From contig NZ_FNCG01000001.1 of the NCBI RefSeq assembly GCF_900100945.1, positions 372,001-436,000 on the forward strand: a stretch of 64,000 bases of DNA. The letters run 5' to 3'. Source of the stretch: Mucilaginibacter gossypii. Its GTDB lineage: Bacteria; Bacteroidota; Bacteroidia; Sphingobacteriales; Sphingobacteriaceae. The position numbers and the translations under genes were made by a program. The notes beneath the pieces are model-generated. The model was not told the DNA's origin, ran no database searches, and worked only from the letters and a program-made list of their open reading frames with translations. Below are positions 27,268 to 36,326 of the stretch, in pieces (position 1 is the stretch's first letter; each line of letters starts with the position of its first letter).

Positions 27268-28818
27268 TTATTGCAATTCGAGTGTTACGATTGATTTTGC
27301 AGGCAGACTTACTACCAGTTTGTCACCGTCTTTTTTAGCTCCGGTAAAAGTGTTCAGGTGGATTTTATCGGCATCTTTAAATGTATTAACATCAGTTAAC
27401 TTAGCCGAGGTTAATACCTGACCGCTAACGGTTTGCCATTTTATATCGCTAAGGCCGGTTGTAATGGTAATAGTATTGTGCGGATCAAGGTTAACTAATG
27501 AGATGTGTACCTTGCCGGCCGCATCCTGCGAAGCAGATGCATTTACAGCTTCAATTTTTTTGCCGTCAACTTCATAATCAGGCGCGCTCAACTTAATGGG
27601 CAGGTATTTGGCATCCTGGTGCACCTTGTACATATCAAACACATGGTAAGTAGGGGTGAGCACCATTTTTTCTTTATCAGTTAATATCAAAGCCTGCAGC
27701 ACATTAATGGTTTGTGCAAGTGCGGCCATTTTAACACGGTCGCTATGGTTGTTAAATATGTTTAGCGTTGTGCCCGCTATTAAAGCGTCGCGCAAGCTGT
27801 TTTGTTGGTAAAGAAAACCAGGGTTTGTTCCTGGTTCAGGATCAGTCCAAACACCCCACTCATCAACAACAAGGGCCACTTTTTTTTCAGGGTCATATTT
27901 GTCCATAATGGCCGAATGTTTGGTAACCAGCTCCTCCATTTTAAGGCAGTTTACCATAGTGCTGAAGTATTCTTTTTCGTCAAAGTTAGTTGCCGAACCT
28001 TTTTTGCCCCAATTACCTGTTGGTATGGTATAATAATGCAACGATAAACCTGCCATCATACCGCTCGAGATGTTTTTCATACAAACTTCTGTCCAACGGT
28101 AATCATCAGAGTTTGGCCCGCTGGCTATTTTTTTCAGTTTAGCACCTGGGTAATCCTTGGCAAATGATGCATAGCGTTTAAACAGGTCGGAGTAATATTC
28201 AGGTGTCATATTACCGCCACAGCCCCAGCTCTCGTTGCCCACACCCCAATAAGTTACTTTGTAGGGTGCCGGGTGTCCGTTCTTTTTACGCAATTGCACT
28301 ACAGTACTGCTGCTATTTGAGTTTAAGTATTCAATCCACTTCGACATTTCATCAACCGTACCGCTGCCTACGTTACCTGCTATATAAGGCTCACAGCCCA
28401 ACAAGTCGCAAAGTTCCAGGAATTCATGTGTACCAAAGCTGTTATCTTCGGTAATGCCGCCCCAGTTGGTATTTACCATACGCGGGCGTGCAGTTGCGGG
28501 GCCGATGCCATCGCGCCAGTGATACTCGTCGGCAAAGCATCCGCCGGGCCAGCGCAGGTTAGGGACCTTTATCTTTTTAAGGGCATCAACAATGTCAAGC
28601 CTGATGCGGTCCTGCTTTTTTACAGGTAGGGTTTTATCAACCCAAAAACCTCCATAAATGCCATGACCGAGGTGCTCGGCAAACTGGCCGTAAATGTGCT
28701 TGCTAATGGTTGTTTTTGAATCGGTACTGATATTAAGTGTACCTGTTTGCCCGAAGGATGCCGAGCTCAATAAAGACAAAGCGATAACGCCGAGTTGTAA
28801 AAACGGGTTCTTTTTCAT
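27268..28818 (-). CDS. abfA: Exported GH51 alpha-L-arabinofuranosidase
   Basis: The enzyme removes terminal alpha-L-arabinofuranosyl groups from arabinan or arabinoxylan. The 516-aa protein has a signal peptide ([19 protein letters not shown]) and a GH51 TIM barrel starting [20 protein letters not shown]. It continues with [14 protein letters not shown], the acid/base Glu in [12 protein letters not shown] and the nucleophile Glu in [15 protein letters not shown] beta-sandwich domain ends the protein from about residue 400. All catalytic motifs are intact. It stands alone, not in a polysaccharide utilisation operon. Confidence 0.93.
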   Translation of the reverse strand: MKKNPFLQLGVIALSLLSSASFGQTGTLNISTDSKTTISKHIYGQFAEHLGHGIYGGFWVDKTLPVKKQDRIRLDIVDALKKIKVPNLRWPGGCFADEYHWRDGIGPATARPRMVNTNWGGITEDNSFGTHEFLELCDLLGCEPYIAGNVGSGTVDEMSKWIEYLNSNSSSTVVQLRKKNGHPAPYKVTYWGVGNESWGCGGNMTPEYYSDLFKRYASFAKDYPGAKLKKIASGPNSDDYRWTEVCMKNISSGMMAGLSLHYYTIPTGNWGKKGSATNFDEKEYFSTMVNCLKMEELVTKHSAIMDKYDPEKKVALVVDEWGVWTDPEPGTNPGFLYQQNSLRDALIAGTTLNIFNNHSDRVKMAALAQTINVLQALILTDKEKMVLTPTYHVFDMYKVHQDAKYLPIKLSAPDYEVDGKKIEAVNASASQDAAGKVHISLVNLDPHNTITITTGLSDIKWQTVSGQVLTSAKLTDVNTFKDADKIHLNTFTGAKKDGDKLVVSLPAKSIVTLELQ

Positions 28819-29064
28819 TGAAACTTAGGATTTAACTGATTGTGCAGTAAAGAAAAGAAAAATTTGTTAATAAGTGTTAAAATAACAATAAAAATTACCG
28901 TTGATGTTTTGATTGCATGGATTTCGCTGATGCGCTGCAGGACTGGCCAACGTTTTTGGGATTGACAGCGTGTTATTTTAGAAGAATGATCTTGGATATT
29001 TAGCCCTTAAAACCTGATTGATGTATTCAAGGAAAAATCAACGGAATCAGTGAAATTAAATTAA

Positions 29065-29649
29065 TCAACGGTTGTTCCTTATAAACTCTTCAAACTTTTC
29101 ATTGCTATAATCTGCCGCGCCGGAGTGCTTATAAATAAGCTTGCCCTCTTTATCAAATACGAGGGTAGTAGGGATAGTTCCATCTAATAAAGTGCCGGGT
29201 ACATTGCTCTCCTGTGTATATAAAGGTAGGTCATACTCGTTTTTAAGCATAAAAGCTTTGGCTTTAGGCAGATCGTTATCTACATCAACCAAAAGAAAGG
29301 CTACTTTTGGATCGTTCCTGAATTTTTTGTAGAGTTCATTTACCTTAGGCATTTCTGCGATGCAGGGAGGGCACCAGGTAGCCCAATAGTTTATAAATAC
29401 CACTTTAGATTTTAGGGTGCCTAACGATATGGTATTACCGCCTGCATCTTTAAACTGGATATCCGGTACGTTGGTAAAGTTTTCGTGATGCTTAACGTAC
29501 CCTCCGGGATCGGGCTGGAAAAAATCCAGCGACATGAGGCCCCTGATCAGATAACCTTTTGCATTTGGATTAAAAATTACCAACAACGCCAATGCCATAA
29601 TGAGGATGCTGAAAATATTTGAAACCGGGATCTTTTTTTGTTGGATCAT
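29065..29649 (-). CDS. TlpA-family membrane-anchored thioredoxin-like protein
   Basis: This thiol-disulfide protein carries the active site YWATWCPPCIAEMP (CxxC) in a TlpA/ResA-type thioredoxin fold, anchored by one N-terminal helix (NIFSILIMALALLVIFNP) with the domain in the periplasm. The cis-Pro loop TIPTTLVFD is intact. ATG 29649 is preferred because it gives a short cytoplasmic tail before the helix; an in-frame ATG at 29700 would add 17 charged residues. It follows two YeeE/YedE half-transporters by about 10-60 bp and probably shares their transcript. That suggests a role in reducing or handling imported sulfur. Confidence 0.86.
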   Translation of the reverse strand: MIQQKKIPVSNIFSILIMALALLVIFNPNAKGYLIRGLMSLDFFQPDPGGYVKHHENFTNVPDIQFKDAGGNTISLGTLKSKVVFINYWATWCPPCIAEMPKVNELYKKFRNDPKVAFLLVDVDNDLPKAKAFMLKNEYDLPLYTQESNVPGTLLDGTIPTTLVFDKEGKLIYKHSGAADYSNEKFEEFIRNNR

Positions 29650-29709
29650 AAAGTGATATTTAAGGGTCTGTAAATATTTCGCTGCTTCGCGCCTTTGCAT
29701 GAACTTAAT

Positions 29710-30126
29710 TTAATGTGGTAATTTTTCTCTGAGCAAGCCATAAACCCATGTCCCCAAAATAGCGCTTAAAAGCGTAACCGCAGTAACTGCAAAGCCACTT
29801 CCACTTACAATCTGCGCAAACAGCGGACCAGGGCAGGCGCCTGTAATTGCCCAGCCTAAGCCAAATATCAGCCCGCCATATACATTGCCCCAGCTAAATT
29901 TTTTGTCGGGAATAACAATAGCGTCGCCGGTAAGGGTTTTGATCTTAAAATGTTTAATAATCATAACGGAGATCATCCCTACAATAATAGCGCTGCCAAT
30001 GATACCATACATATGAAACGATTGCAGCCTGAACATTTCCTGGATCCTGAACCAGGAGATCACCTCCGATTTTACCAGCAATATGCCAAAAAGCAGGCCT
30101 GCAAACAAATATTTAATGTTTTGCAT
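29710..30126 (-). CDS. YeeE/YedE-family half-transporter (DUF6691-type)
   Basis: The 138-aa membrane protein has four helices. It contains the family Gly/Cys motif GLIFGLGWAITGACPGPLFAQ, in which Cys is the sulfur-relay residue in thiosulfate transporters of the TsuA/YeeE family. It is half the length of a full YeeE (about 350 aa) and is paired with a second half encoded 1 bp upstream. The two halves probably assemble into one channel for thiosulfate or another small sulfur compound. Confidence 0.85.
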   Translation of the reverse strand: MQNIKYLFAGLLFGILLVKSEVISWFRIQEMFRLQSFHMYGIIGSAIIVGMISVMIIKHFKIKTLTGDAIVIPDKKFSWGNVYGGLIFGLGWAITGACPGPLFAQIVSGSGFAVTAVTLLSAILGTWVYGLLREKLPH

Positions 30127-30127
30127 A

Positions 30128-30688
30128 TTATAAACGTAAAAGGTAAGGTAAAATAAACCAGCTCATGATGAAACCTCCTGCCATAAAACAGCAGGTTGCC
30201 ACCAGCGATGGCCATTGCAGGTTCGAGATTCCCATGATGGCGTGGCCGGATGTGCAGCCGTTGGCATACCTGGTGCCAAAGCCCACTAAAAAGCCCCCTG
30301 CCACCATAAAAATAAAACCCCTTAAGGTAAGCAGTTCACCAAAACTGAAGATATCCTTTGGTAATAAACCATTAAAATCTTTAACTCCCTGTTGTTGCAG
30401 CAATGCATGGGTTTGCGGATTGATATTAACCGGATGATTAGCAGAAAGATATTGTGCAGCCAGAAAGCCGCCCAAAACAATGCCGACTACAAAAAACATG
30501 TTCCAGTTTTCTTTTTTCCAATCATACTTAAAAAAGGATATATTGGCTGGAATACATGCCGCACAGATGTGCTTCAGTGATGACGAGATACCAAAAGTTT
30601 TATTCCCGATAATAAGTAGGGCTGGTACAATAAGGCCTATTAGCGGACCGGATACATACCAGGGCCAGGGTTGAGTTATCAGATCCAT
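30128..30688 (-). CDS. YeeE/YedE-family half-transporter, partner subunit
   Basis: The 186-aa integral membrane protein is the first gene of the operon. It carries the conserved GFGTRYANGCTSGHAIMGIS motif with the Cys of the sulfur-relay site, and a second Cys pair at CAACIPANISF. The stop is 1 bp from the start of the other half (30126), a spacing typical of translational coupling. The two proteins and the TlpA protein behind them look like a sulfur-import unit. The sulfur compound is not determinable. Confidence 0.86.
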   Translation of the reverse strand: MDLITQPWPWYVSGPLIGLIVPALLIIGNKTFGISSSLKHICAACIPANISFFKYDWKKENWNMFFVVGIVLGGFLAAQYLSANHPVNINPQTHALLQQQGVKDFNGLLPKDIFSFGELLTLRGFIFMVAGGFLVGFGTRYANGCTSGHAIMGISNLQWPSLVATCCFMAGGFIMSWFILPYLLRL

Positions 30689-30850
30689 AGTTTACGGGTT
30701 AATAACCGCAAATATATCTAATGTGAATTGGCAAAATCCTAATCAGGCTGGCTTTTAATTGTAATTGATACAATTTTACTTTTTATTTGTTTTAACAATA
30801 TTGTTACATATATTTACTGGCAATTATATACCCTAACAAAATTTATTTTG

Positions 30851-31402
30851 GTGAAGAAGCTTATAGCGATACTTTTATTAAACGTACATCTGTTCAATTT
30901 GGGCGGATACAGTTTAGTATTTGAGTATTTTATTCACCGGTCCGAAGTGCAAATTGTTAAGCAGATCTATGAAAATAAGGTTGACGCTACCAAACTTGTA
31001 GAGATCAAGATTCCTGTACATCTTCCAAAAATCCACAGTTGGAGTGGGTATGTTCGTGATCAGGGGCAATTGCAGCTAAAAGGGGTATACTACAATTACC
31101 TGCGGTATAAAGTTACACAGGACACTATGTCATTTATTTGTATAGCCAATAGCGTTAAAACCCGTTTGGTTAATGCAAACCTCATTATTGCCAAAGAAAT
31201 AAGCGATGTGCCCTTAAGTAAAAAGGGACACGATTCATCGCAAAAAAAGATAAACGCCGGGGGCGAATACAGCTTCCAGGTTATGCATTATCAATTCTTA
31301 TCTTACGGAAGGACATTAAAGGTAAAACCACGCCCTATAGCCTACCATGTAAATTCACCCTTCATCGAGTCGCCCGGCAAACCTCCAAACATTGCCTGCT
31401 GA
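30851..31402 (+). CDS. Small envelope protein of unknown function
   Basis: The roughly 183-aa protein begins with a hydrophobic segment (LIAILLLNVHLFNLGGYSLVF) that could be a signal or anchor. A mostly polar body follows with SGYVRDQGQLQLKGVYYNY, and a Pro-rich tail with a final Cys. I recall similar small proteins in Bacteroidota genomes but know no function. There is no ATG; translation starts at GTG 30851 or the adjacent TTG 30848. It is the first gene of a same-strand series that continues to 37403, although a 258-bp gap separates it from the next gene. Confidence 0.65.
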   Translation: MKKLIAILLLNVHLFNLGGYSLVFEYFIHRSEVQIVKQIYENKVDATKLVEIKIPVHLPKIHSWSGYVRDQGQLQLKGVYYNYLRYKVTQDTMSFICIANSVKTRLVNANLIIAKEISDVPLSKKGHDSSQKKINAGGEYSFQVMHYQFLSYGRTLKVKPRPIAYHVNSPFIESPGKPPNIAC

Positions 31403-31660
31403 TTATTGCCTGTAAATTATGAGTTAAATTAATTTGTGTGCCTGTACTTTAAGGGACGCAAAGGTTTTTTATCATTTTGTTGTTTGAATCTGCACATCAC
31501 CTGTGCTGCTAATTTTAGATACAACAATTTCATTTACGGCTTTGATCATGCTCACTAATGCTGATGTATTATCAACAAATCGGTGGTTAAGCGATTTCAG
31601 TTGATAATGTTGATCCGGCTTTTGTTTTACCAATTTAGTTATACCCTTTATTTAAACGTA

Positions 31661-32593
31661 ATGAAATTTATGTCGCTGTATTTTTACAGATGTTGTATTG
31701 TAGTTTCTTTTTTATTGGCTGTTGCACAATGTGCCAAAGCCCAAACCGATGCTGATGCATTGATGATCCCTAAAAATTATTTTTGTGCCGCCGCAGTATA
31801 TACCCATGGGAGTTGGGACCATTACTGGGAAGGTACTTTTAAACGGGATAATCCAAATTTGGGTACCGTGAGTACAAATGTTTACAGCCTGGGTGGTAAT
31901 TACGGTCTTTCAAACCGGATCAACCTGCTATTCATGGTTCCTTATGTAACTACCAACGCTTCGGCCGGTACTTTAAGAGGCGAAAAGTCATTTCAGGACC
32001 TTATGGTTTCGTTTAAATGGATGGCCGTAAAAGAGGAGATAGGCAGTGGTTTATTTAGCGTTCATGCCATAGCTACGGGTTCATTGCCTTTAGCCAATTA
32101 TCAAGCCGATTTTTTGCCTTTATCTGTAGGCTTGCATAGCAAAAGCGTAGCCTTACGCGCCTTGCTTAACTATCAAACAGGCAGATTCTTTGTGGCAGGC
32201 TCAGGTCAGTACATTCGCCGCGATAATATTACTATCGACAGAAATTCATACTACACTACCGAAATGCATTACACCAATGAGGTGCAGTTACCAAACGCTA
32301 CCAACTTTATGTTTAGCAGTGGCTACCGCAGCCTCAAATTTAATGCCGAGGCCACTTTTACAAAGATTACAAGTACAAGCGGCTTTGATATCCGTAAAAA
32401 CGATATGCCTTTTCCAAGTAACCGCATGAATAGCACAGCTGTTGGTTTAATATTGAAATACAGTTTCCAGTCTATCAGCGGACTTGAGTTTACTGCAGGC
32501 GGTAACTATGTTTTAAACGGACGTAATGTAGGCCAAACCCGGTCGGGATTTGCAGGTGTGTACTATGTGTTTAGCACCAAAAAGGAGAAGTAA
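31661..32593 (+). CDS. Predicted outer-membrane beta-barrel protein
   Basis: The protein has about 310 aa with a signal peptide (CIVVSFLLAVAQCAKAQ). The rest alternates aromatic and polar residues in strand-like stretches (NVYSLGGNYGLSNRINLLFM, SLKFNAEATFTKITSTSGFD) and ends with a porin-like strand, FAGVYYVFSTKKEK. It resembles the transporter-like barrels often annotated as outer-membrane protein of unknown substrate. ATG 31661 fits the signal peptide. It lies 30 bp before the PAP2-like lipoprotein gene, so the two are likely co-expressed. Confidence 0.72.
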   Translation: MKFMSLYFYRCCIVVSFLLAVAQCAKAQTDADALMIPKNYFCAAAVYTHGSWDHYWEGTFKRDNPNLGTVSTNVYSLGGNYGLSNRINLLFMVPYVTTNASAGTLRGEKSFQDLMVSFKWMAVKEEIGSGLFSVHAIATGSLPLANYQADFLPLSVGLHSKSVALRALLNYQTGRFFVAGSGQYIRRDNITIDRNSYYTTEMHYTNEVQLPNATNFMFSSGYRSLKFNAEATFTKITSTSGFDIRKNDMPFPSNRMNSTAVGLILKYSFQSISGLEFTAGGNYVLNGRNVGQTRSGFAGVYYVFSTKKEK

Positions 32594-32623
32594 TTAGCAG
32601 TTGGATAATCAATGATCAATGAA

Positions 32624-34180
32624 ATGAAAAAAACGATACTTAATATATTTACAATTACAGCGTTGGCAGCGGCAACGTTTAGTTCGTGCAGGAAAGATAT
32701 TTTAGACCGCACTGCGTTATACCCGGCGCTTAAACCCTCAAATCTTGACCTTACTGCCGATACCTGGAACCCGGTGCTGGTTAAAGATTTTAGTGTGTTG
32801 AACGTAGCCGCGCCTGATGCTGTTACATCACCGGCCTATGTAGCCGATCTGAACGAGATTAAAGGATTACAGAAAAATCTAACCAGTGATCAGCAGTCAA
32901 AGATCCAATATTGGAGCGCGGGCTCTGTATTAAGATGGAATGAGATTTTGCGCGAGCTTGTAGCCAAACATAATATACCACCATACCAGAACCCTGATGG
33001 TACTTATCCGGCTCCAAGTTCTACCAATCCTTTTAATTACCCTGAATTTCCGTTTTCAAACCCTCCTTATGCTGCACGTGCCTACGCTTATGTAAGTGCT
33101 GCACAATATGATGCGCTGATAGCTGCATGGCATTTCAAAAACGTTTATAAACGTACGGCGCCATATAAAAACGACTCAGGTGTTAAAGCACTGATCCCGG
33201 CATCCGAACTGCCTTCGTACCCAAGCGAGGACGCGGTAGTATCTGGTGCGACATCTGAGATCATGAAATTATTATTTCCTGCGGATGTAGCCTTTATACA
33301 ACAAAAGGTTGATGAAGAAAGATTATACAGGATGGCATCAGGAGCTAATACCCGTGGCGAATTTGCTGCCGGCGAATCGTTAGGCAGGCAGGTAGCCGCC
33401 ATATTTGCTACCCGCGCCCGTAATGACGGTGCAGGCAAAGCCGGCGGTTCTCCCGCTATCTGGAAAAACTTTGAAACCATCACCGCTGCAAAAGGCGAGC
33501 AATTTTGGGTGAGCCTGGAAACCCCCAAAAGGCCACCAATGCTGCCGTTGTTTTCAAAAGTTACGCCTTTCTTGTTCGATTCAACTACTGTAGCTGCAAT
33601 CAGGCCCCCGGCTCCATACGCAACAAATTCGGCCGAGTTTAAAAAAGAAACAGAAGAAGTATTGTCATTCAGTAAAGACCATAGCCGCGATCATGAAGAG
33701 CTGGTTGCTTTCTGGGCCGATGGTGCCGGTACTTATACGCCTACAGGTCACTGGAATGCTATTGCAGCTGATGAATTTGTAAAACAAAATTACAGCGAAG
33801 TACGCTGGGCACGTAACTTTGCGTTGTTGAACATGGCCCAAATGGATGCCGCTATTGTATGTTGGGATACTAAATATTTTTACTTTAACCAGCGCCCGTC
33901 GCAGGCTAACCCAAATATCAAAACATTAACTGGGGTGCCAAATTTTCCGGCGTATACGTCAGGTCACTCTAACTTTAGCGGTTCGGCTGCTACTGTACTA
34001 ACCTATTTGCTGCCCGATAGGGGGAGTAAGTTCACCGATATGGCGCATGCGGCGGCTATGTCAAGGTTGTACGGGGCTATTCACTATCGGAGCGACTGCG
34101 AAGTTGGTTTGGTAACCGGAAATAAAGTTGGCCAGTATGCAGTTAACAGAGGTAAGGCTGATGGGGCAGACGCAAAATAA
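32624..34180 (+). CDS. PAP2/vanadium-haloperoxidase-like lipoprotein
   Basis: The 518-aa protein has a lipoprotein signal (TITALAAATFSSC). Its C-terminal half contains the complete acid phosphatase/haloperoxidase signature: K417-x6-R424-P in KYFYFNQRP, SGH (H448) in YTSGHSNFSGSA, and SR-x5-H487-x3-D in SRLYGAIHYRSD. These residues bind phosphate in PAP2 phosphatases or vanadate in haloperoxidases. The N-terminal 300 residues are mainly helical, as in the larger bacterial haloperoxidase-like group. Sequence alone does not decide between phosphatase and peroxidase. It is followed 30 bp later by a DoxX protein. Confidence 0.85.
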   Translation: MKKTILNIFTITALAAATFSSCRKDILDRTALYPALKPSNLDLTADTWNPVLVKDFSVLNVAAPDAVTSPAYVADLNEIKGLQKNLTSDQQSKIQYWSAGSVLRWNEILRELVAKHNIPPYQNPDGTYPAPSSTNPFNYPEFPFSNPPYAARAYAYVSAAQYDALIAAWHFKNVYKRTAPYKNDSGVKALIPASELPSYPSEDAVVSGATSEIMKLLFPADVAFIQQKVDEERLYRMASGANTRGEFAAGESLGRQVAAIFATRARNDGAGKAGGSPAIWKNFETITAAKGEQFWVSLETPKRPPMLPLFSKVTPFLFDSTTVAAIRPPAPYATNSAEFKKETEEVLSFSKDHSRDHEELVAFWADGAGTYTPTGHWNAIAADEFVKQNYSEVRWARNFALLNMAQMDAAIVCWDTKYFYFNQRPSQANPNIKTLTGVPNFPAYTSGHSNFSGSAATVLTYLLPDRGSKFTDMAHAAAMSRLYGAIHYRSDCEVGLVTGNKVGQYAVNRGKADGADAK

Positions 34181-34209
34181 CAGGATGTTGAATTGAGGAC
34201 GAATAAACA

Positions 34210-35025
34210 ATGCGCAGCTTAACAAACGATCAGAAAATATATCACACGCTTCGGCTCGCGGTAGCTATGTGCTTTATAGGGCACGGTTGCTTTGGTATTA
34301 TAACCAAACAAATTTGGTGTAACTACTTTGGTGTTGTCGGCATAGGTAAAGAAATGGCCTATACACTGATGCCTTATGTAGGTACCGTGGACATATTAAT
34401 GGGCATTTCTATGCTGGTTTATCCAACCCGTGCCATAGCTGCATGGCTGGTGGTTTGGGGACTGGCTACTGCATCTATGCGCCCACTGTCGGGCGAACCT
34501 TTTGCCGAGTTCATTGAACGTGCCGGCAACTACGGTGCACCGTTTGCTTTACTGTTGGTACAGGGAGGGTTCCCATTAGGTAAAAAACAATGGCTTGCCC
34601 GTATGGATGATAATGTTAGTATCAATGCCGAAACCCTGGCTAAAGTTATTACCTGGTTAAGGGTATTTGCATTTTTGCTGCTAATAGGCCATGGCTGGCT
34701 CAACCTTATCCAAAAGCAAGGTTTATTAAGTCAATACCATACGCTTGGTTTTGCTGAACCGGCTAAAACGGCCCAGTTTGTTGGCTTGTTTGAGGTGCTG
34801 GCTGCGTTAACAGTGCTTATTCGTCCCTTTAAAAATATACTCCTCGTTTTTATTATATGGAAAATATCCAGCGAGCTCTTTTATCCAAAATACGAAATGT
34901 TTGAGTGGGTAGAACGCGGCGGGAGCTATGGTGTATTGCTGGCCTTGTGGTTTGCGGTTAAAAAAGCACCGGCTGGTTATATTCTCTGGCCTTTTAAACA
35001 TACATCACATTTAAGAGCAAGTTAA
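34210..35025 (+). CDS. DoxX-like integral membrane protein
   Basis: The 271-aa protein has about seven hydrophobic segments in two similar halves: LRLAVAMCFIGHGCFGIITK and later WLRVFAFLLLIGHGWLNLIQK. Each has an IGHG motif near its first helix, pointing to an internal duplication of a four-helix DoxX unit. DoxX relatives work with oxidoreductases or quinones, but this subgroup has no known role. It lies 29 bp after the PAP2/haloperoxidase-like gene. A role in electron supply to or from that exported enzyme is possible but speculative. Confidence 0.75.
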   Translation: MRSLTNDQKIYHTLRLAVAMCFIGHGCFGIITKQIWCNYFGVVGIGKEMAYTLMPYVGTVDILMGISMLVYPTRAIAAWLVVWGLATASMRPLSGEPFAEFIERAGNYGAPFALLLVQGGFPLGKKQWLARMDDNVSINAETLAKVITWLRVFAFLLLIGHGWLNLIQKQGLLSQYHTLGFAEPAKTAQFVGLFEVLAALTVLIRPFKNILLVFIIWKISSELFYPKYEMFEWVERGGSYGVLLALWFAVKKAPAGYILWPFKHTSHLRAS

Positions 35026-35054
35026 TCCATCAAAACATAAAAAAGCTTATTGAA

Positions 35055-35074
35055 CAGGGTAAAAAGTTACCCTG
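35055..35074 (+). terminator. Stem-loop between DoxX and barrel genes
   Basis: CAGGGTAA (35055-35062) pairs with TTACCCTG (35067-35074) around a 4-nt loop. There is only a short T-run after it, so it may be an attenuator or processing site rather than a strong terminator. Confidence 0.45.
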
Positions 35075-35126
35075 CTTTGCAAACATATTAACTAAACAAT
35101 TGCACAAAAACACTTTTAATAATACT

Positions 35127-36233
35127 ATGAAAAAACTGGTACTGAAATTTATTGGCGTTACAACGGTTATCCTATTTACAACCTTTGCCAAGGTAAATGC
35201 GCAAGGTTGTGTCGCTATTAGAAGCACAGGCGGTTTATGCACTATGGATGAACATCCCGATAGTGTTTCCAACAATGGCAGCTGGTTGTTAAACAGCAAT
35301 AACCGTTACTTTCGCTCGTATAAACACTTTGTTGGTACCAAGGAGCAAAAACAACGAATTCAACAAGGAACCAATGTTATTAATCATTCCTATACGCAGG
35401 ATTTAACTTTAACCCGCATATTTAATAATCGGTGGTCGTTTGCTGTTGATTTACCTATAGTTGATAACAGCCGTTCATCATTATATGAGCATGGAGGTAA
35501 GGAGCGTTTGGAAACACATTCCTTTGGTTTGGGCGATGTACGTTTAACAGCATATGCCTGGTTATTAAACCCTGTAAAGGCCCGCCGTGGCAATATCCAG
35601 GTTGGCCTGGGTATCAAGCTGCCAACCGGAAACTACAATTACCAGGATTATTTTTACCATACTGCTGCCAACGATGGCAAAACGCTTGGTCCTGTTGATC
35701 AATCTATCCAATTGGGTGATGGTGGCACAGGTATCACCACTGAGATCAATACTTATTACAATTTTACACACAGGTTTGGCCTATACGGCGGGTTTTACTA
35801 TCTCATCAGTCCAAGGGAGCAAAATGGTGTATCATCGGCCCGTGGCGGTGCACCAAGTGCCAAAGCGGTTGCCAACGGCAGTGATGTTATGAGCGTGCCC
35901 GACCAGGTAATGATCCGCGGCGGTGCAAGCTACGGCGTCAGCAAGTTTGATTTTTCGGCCGGTGTACGTTATGAATGTTTGCCCGTGCATGACCTTGTAG
36001 GAGGGAGCAATGGCTTCCGCAGGCCCGGATATATCATCTCTGCCGAGCCGGGTGTTACTTACCGTGTTAAATCATTTTCAATTTACGCTTTTGTACCTGT
36101 AGCATTAAAACGCGACCGCACGCAAAGCGTACCGGATAAAATTACAACCAACTTAACAGGAACTTATACTCAGGGCGATGCCGCATTTGCCGATTATGCC
36201 ATCAACGTGGGGATAACTTTTAGAATTAAATAG
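35127..36233 (+). CDS. Predicted outer-membrane barrel protein, tandem paralogue A
   Basis: The 368-aa exported protein has a signal peptide (KFIGVTTVILFTTFAKVNAQ), and the mature chain begins GCVAIRSTGG. It shares long blocks with the next gene: RSSLYEHGGKER, NIQVGLGIKLPTG, PVDQSIQLGDGG, FRRPGYIISAEP and LKRDRTQSV. It ends with a strand-like DYAINVGITFRIK, typical of a barrel C-terminus. The body reads as an outer-membrane barrel of the meta-pathway/transporter type, with unknown cargo. ATG 35127 was chosen over 35100 because it gives the clean signal peptide. A hairpin follows at 36255. Confidence 0.75.
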   Translation: MKKLVLKFIGVTTVILFTTFAKVNAQGCVAIRSTGGLCTMDEHPDSVSNNGSWLLNSNNRYFRSYKHFVGTKEQKQRIQQGTNVINHSYTQDLTLTRIFNNRWSFAVDLPIVDNSRSSLYEHGGKERLETHSFGLGDVRLTAYAWLLNPVKARRGNIQVGLGIKLPTGNYNYQDYFYHTAANDGKTLGPVDQSIQLGDGGTGITTEINTYYNFTHRFGLYGGFYYLISPREQNGVSSARGGAPSAKAVANGSDVMSVPDQVMIRGGASYGVSKFDFSAGVRYECLPVHDLVGGSNGFRRPGYIISAEPGVTYRVKSFSIYAFVPVALKRDRTQSVPDKITTNLTGTYTQGDAAFADYAINVGITFRIK

Positions 36234-36254
36234 AAAATTGTTTTGGTTGATTTT

Positions 36255-36280
36255 AAAGCCGGCATTGAGACCCCGGCTTT
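36255..36280 (+). terminator. Terminator-like hairpin after paralogue A
   Basis: AAAGCCGG (36255-36262) pairs with CCGGCTTT (36273-36280). The hairpin and flanks resemble the terminator after paralogue B at 37434, as if it was duplicated with the gene. Only three T follow, so read-through into the second copy is likely. Confidence 0.6.
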
Positions 36281-36326
36281 ATTCAACCACTGCTTACAAG
36301 TTGCAATTACACTTAAACAACATATT

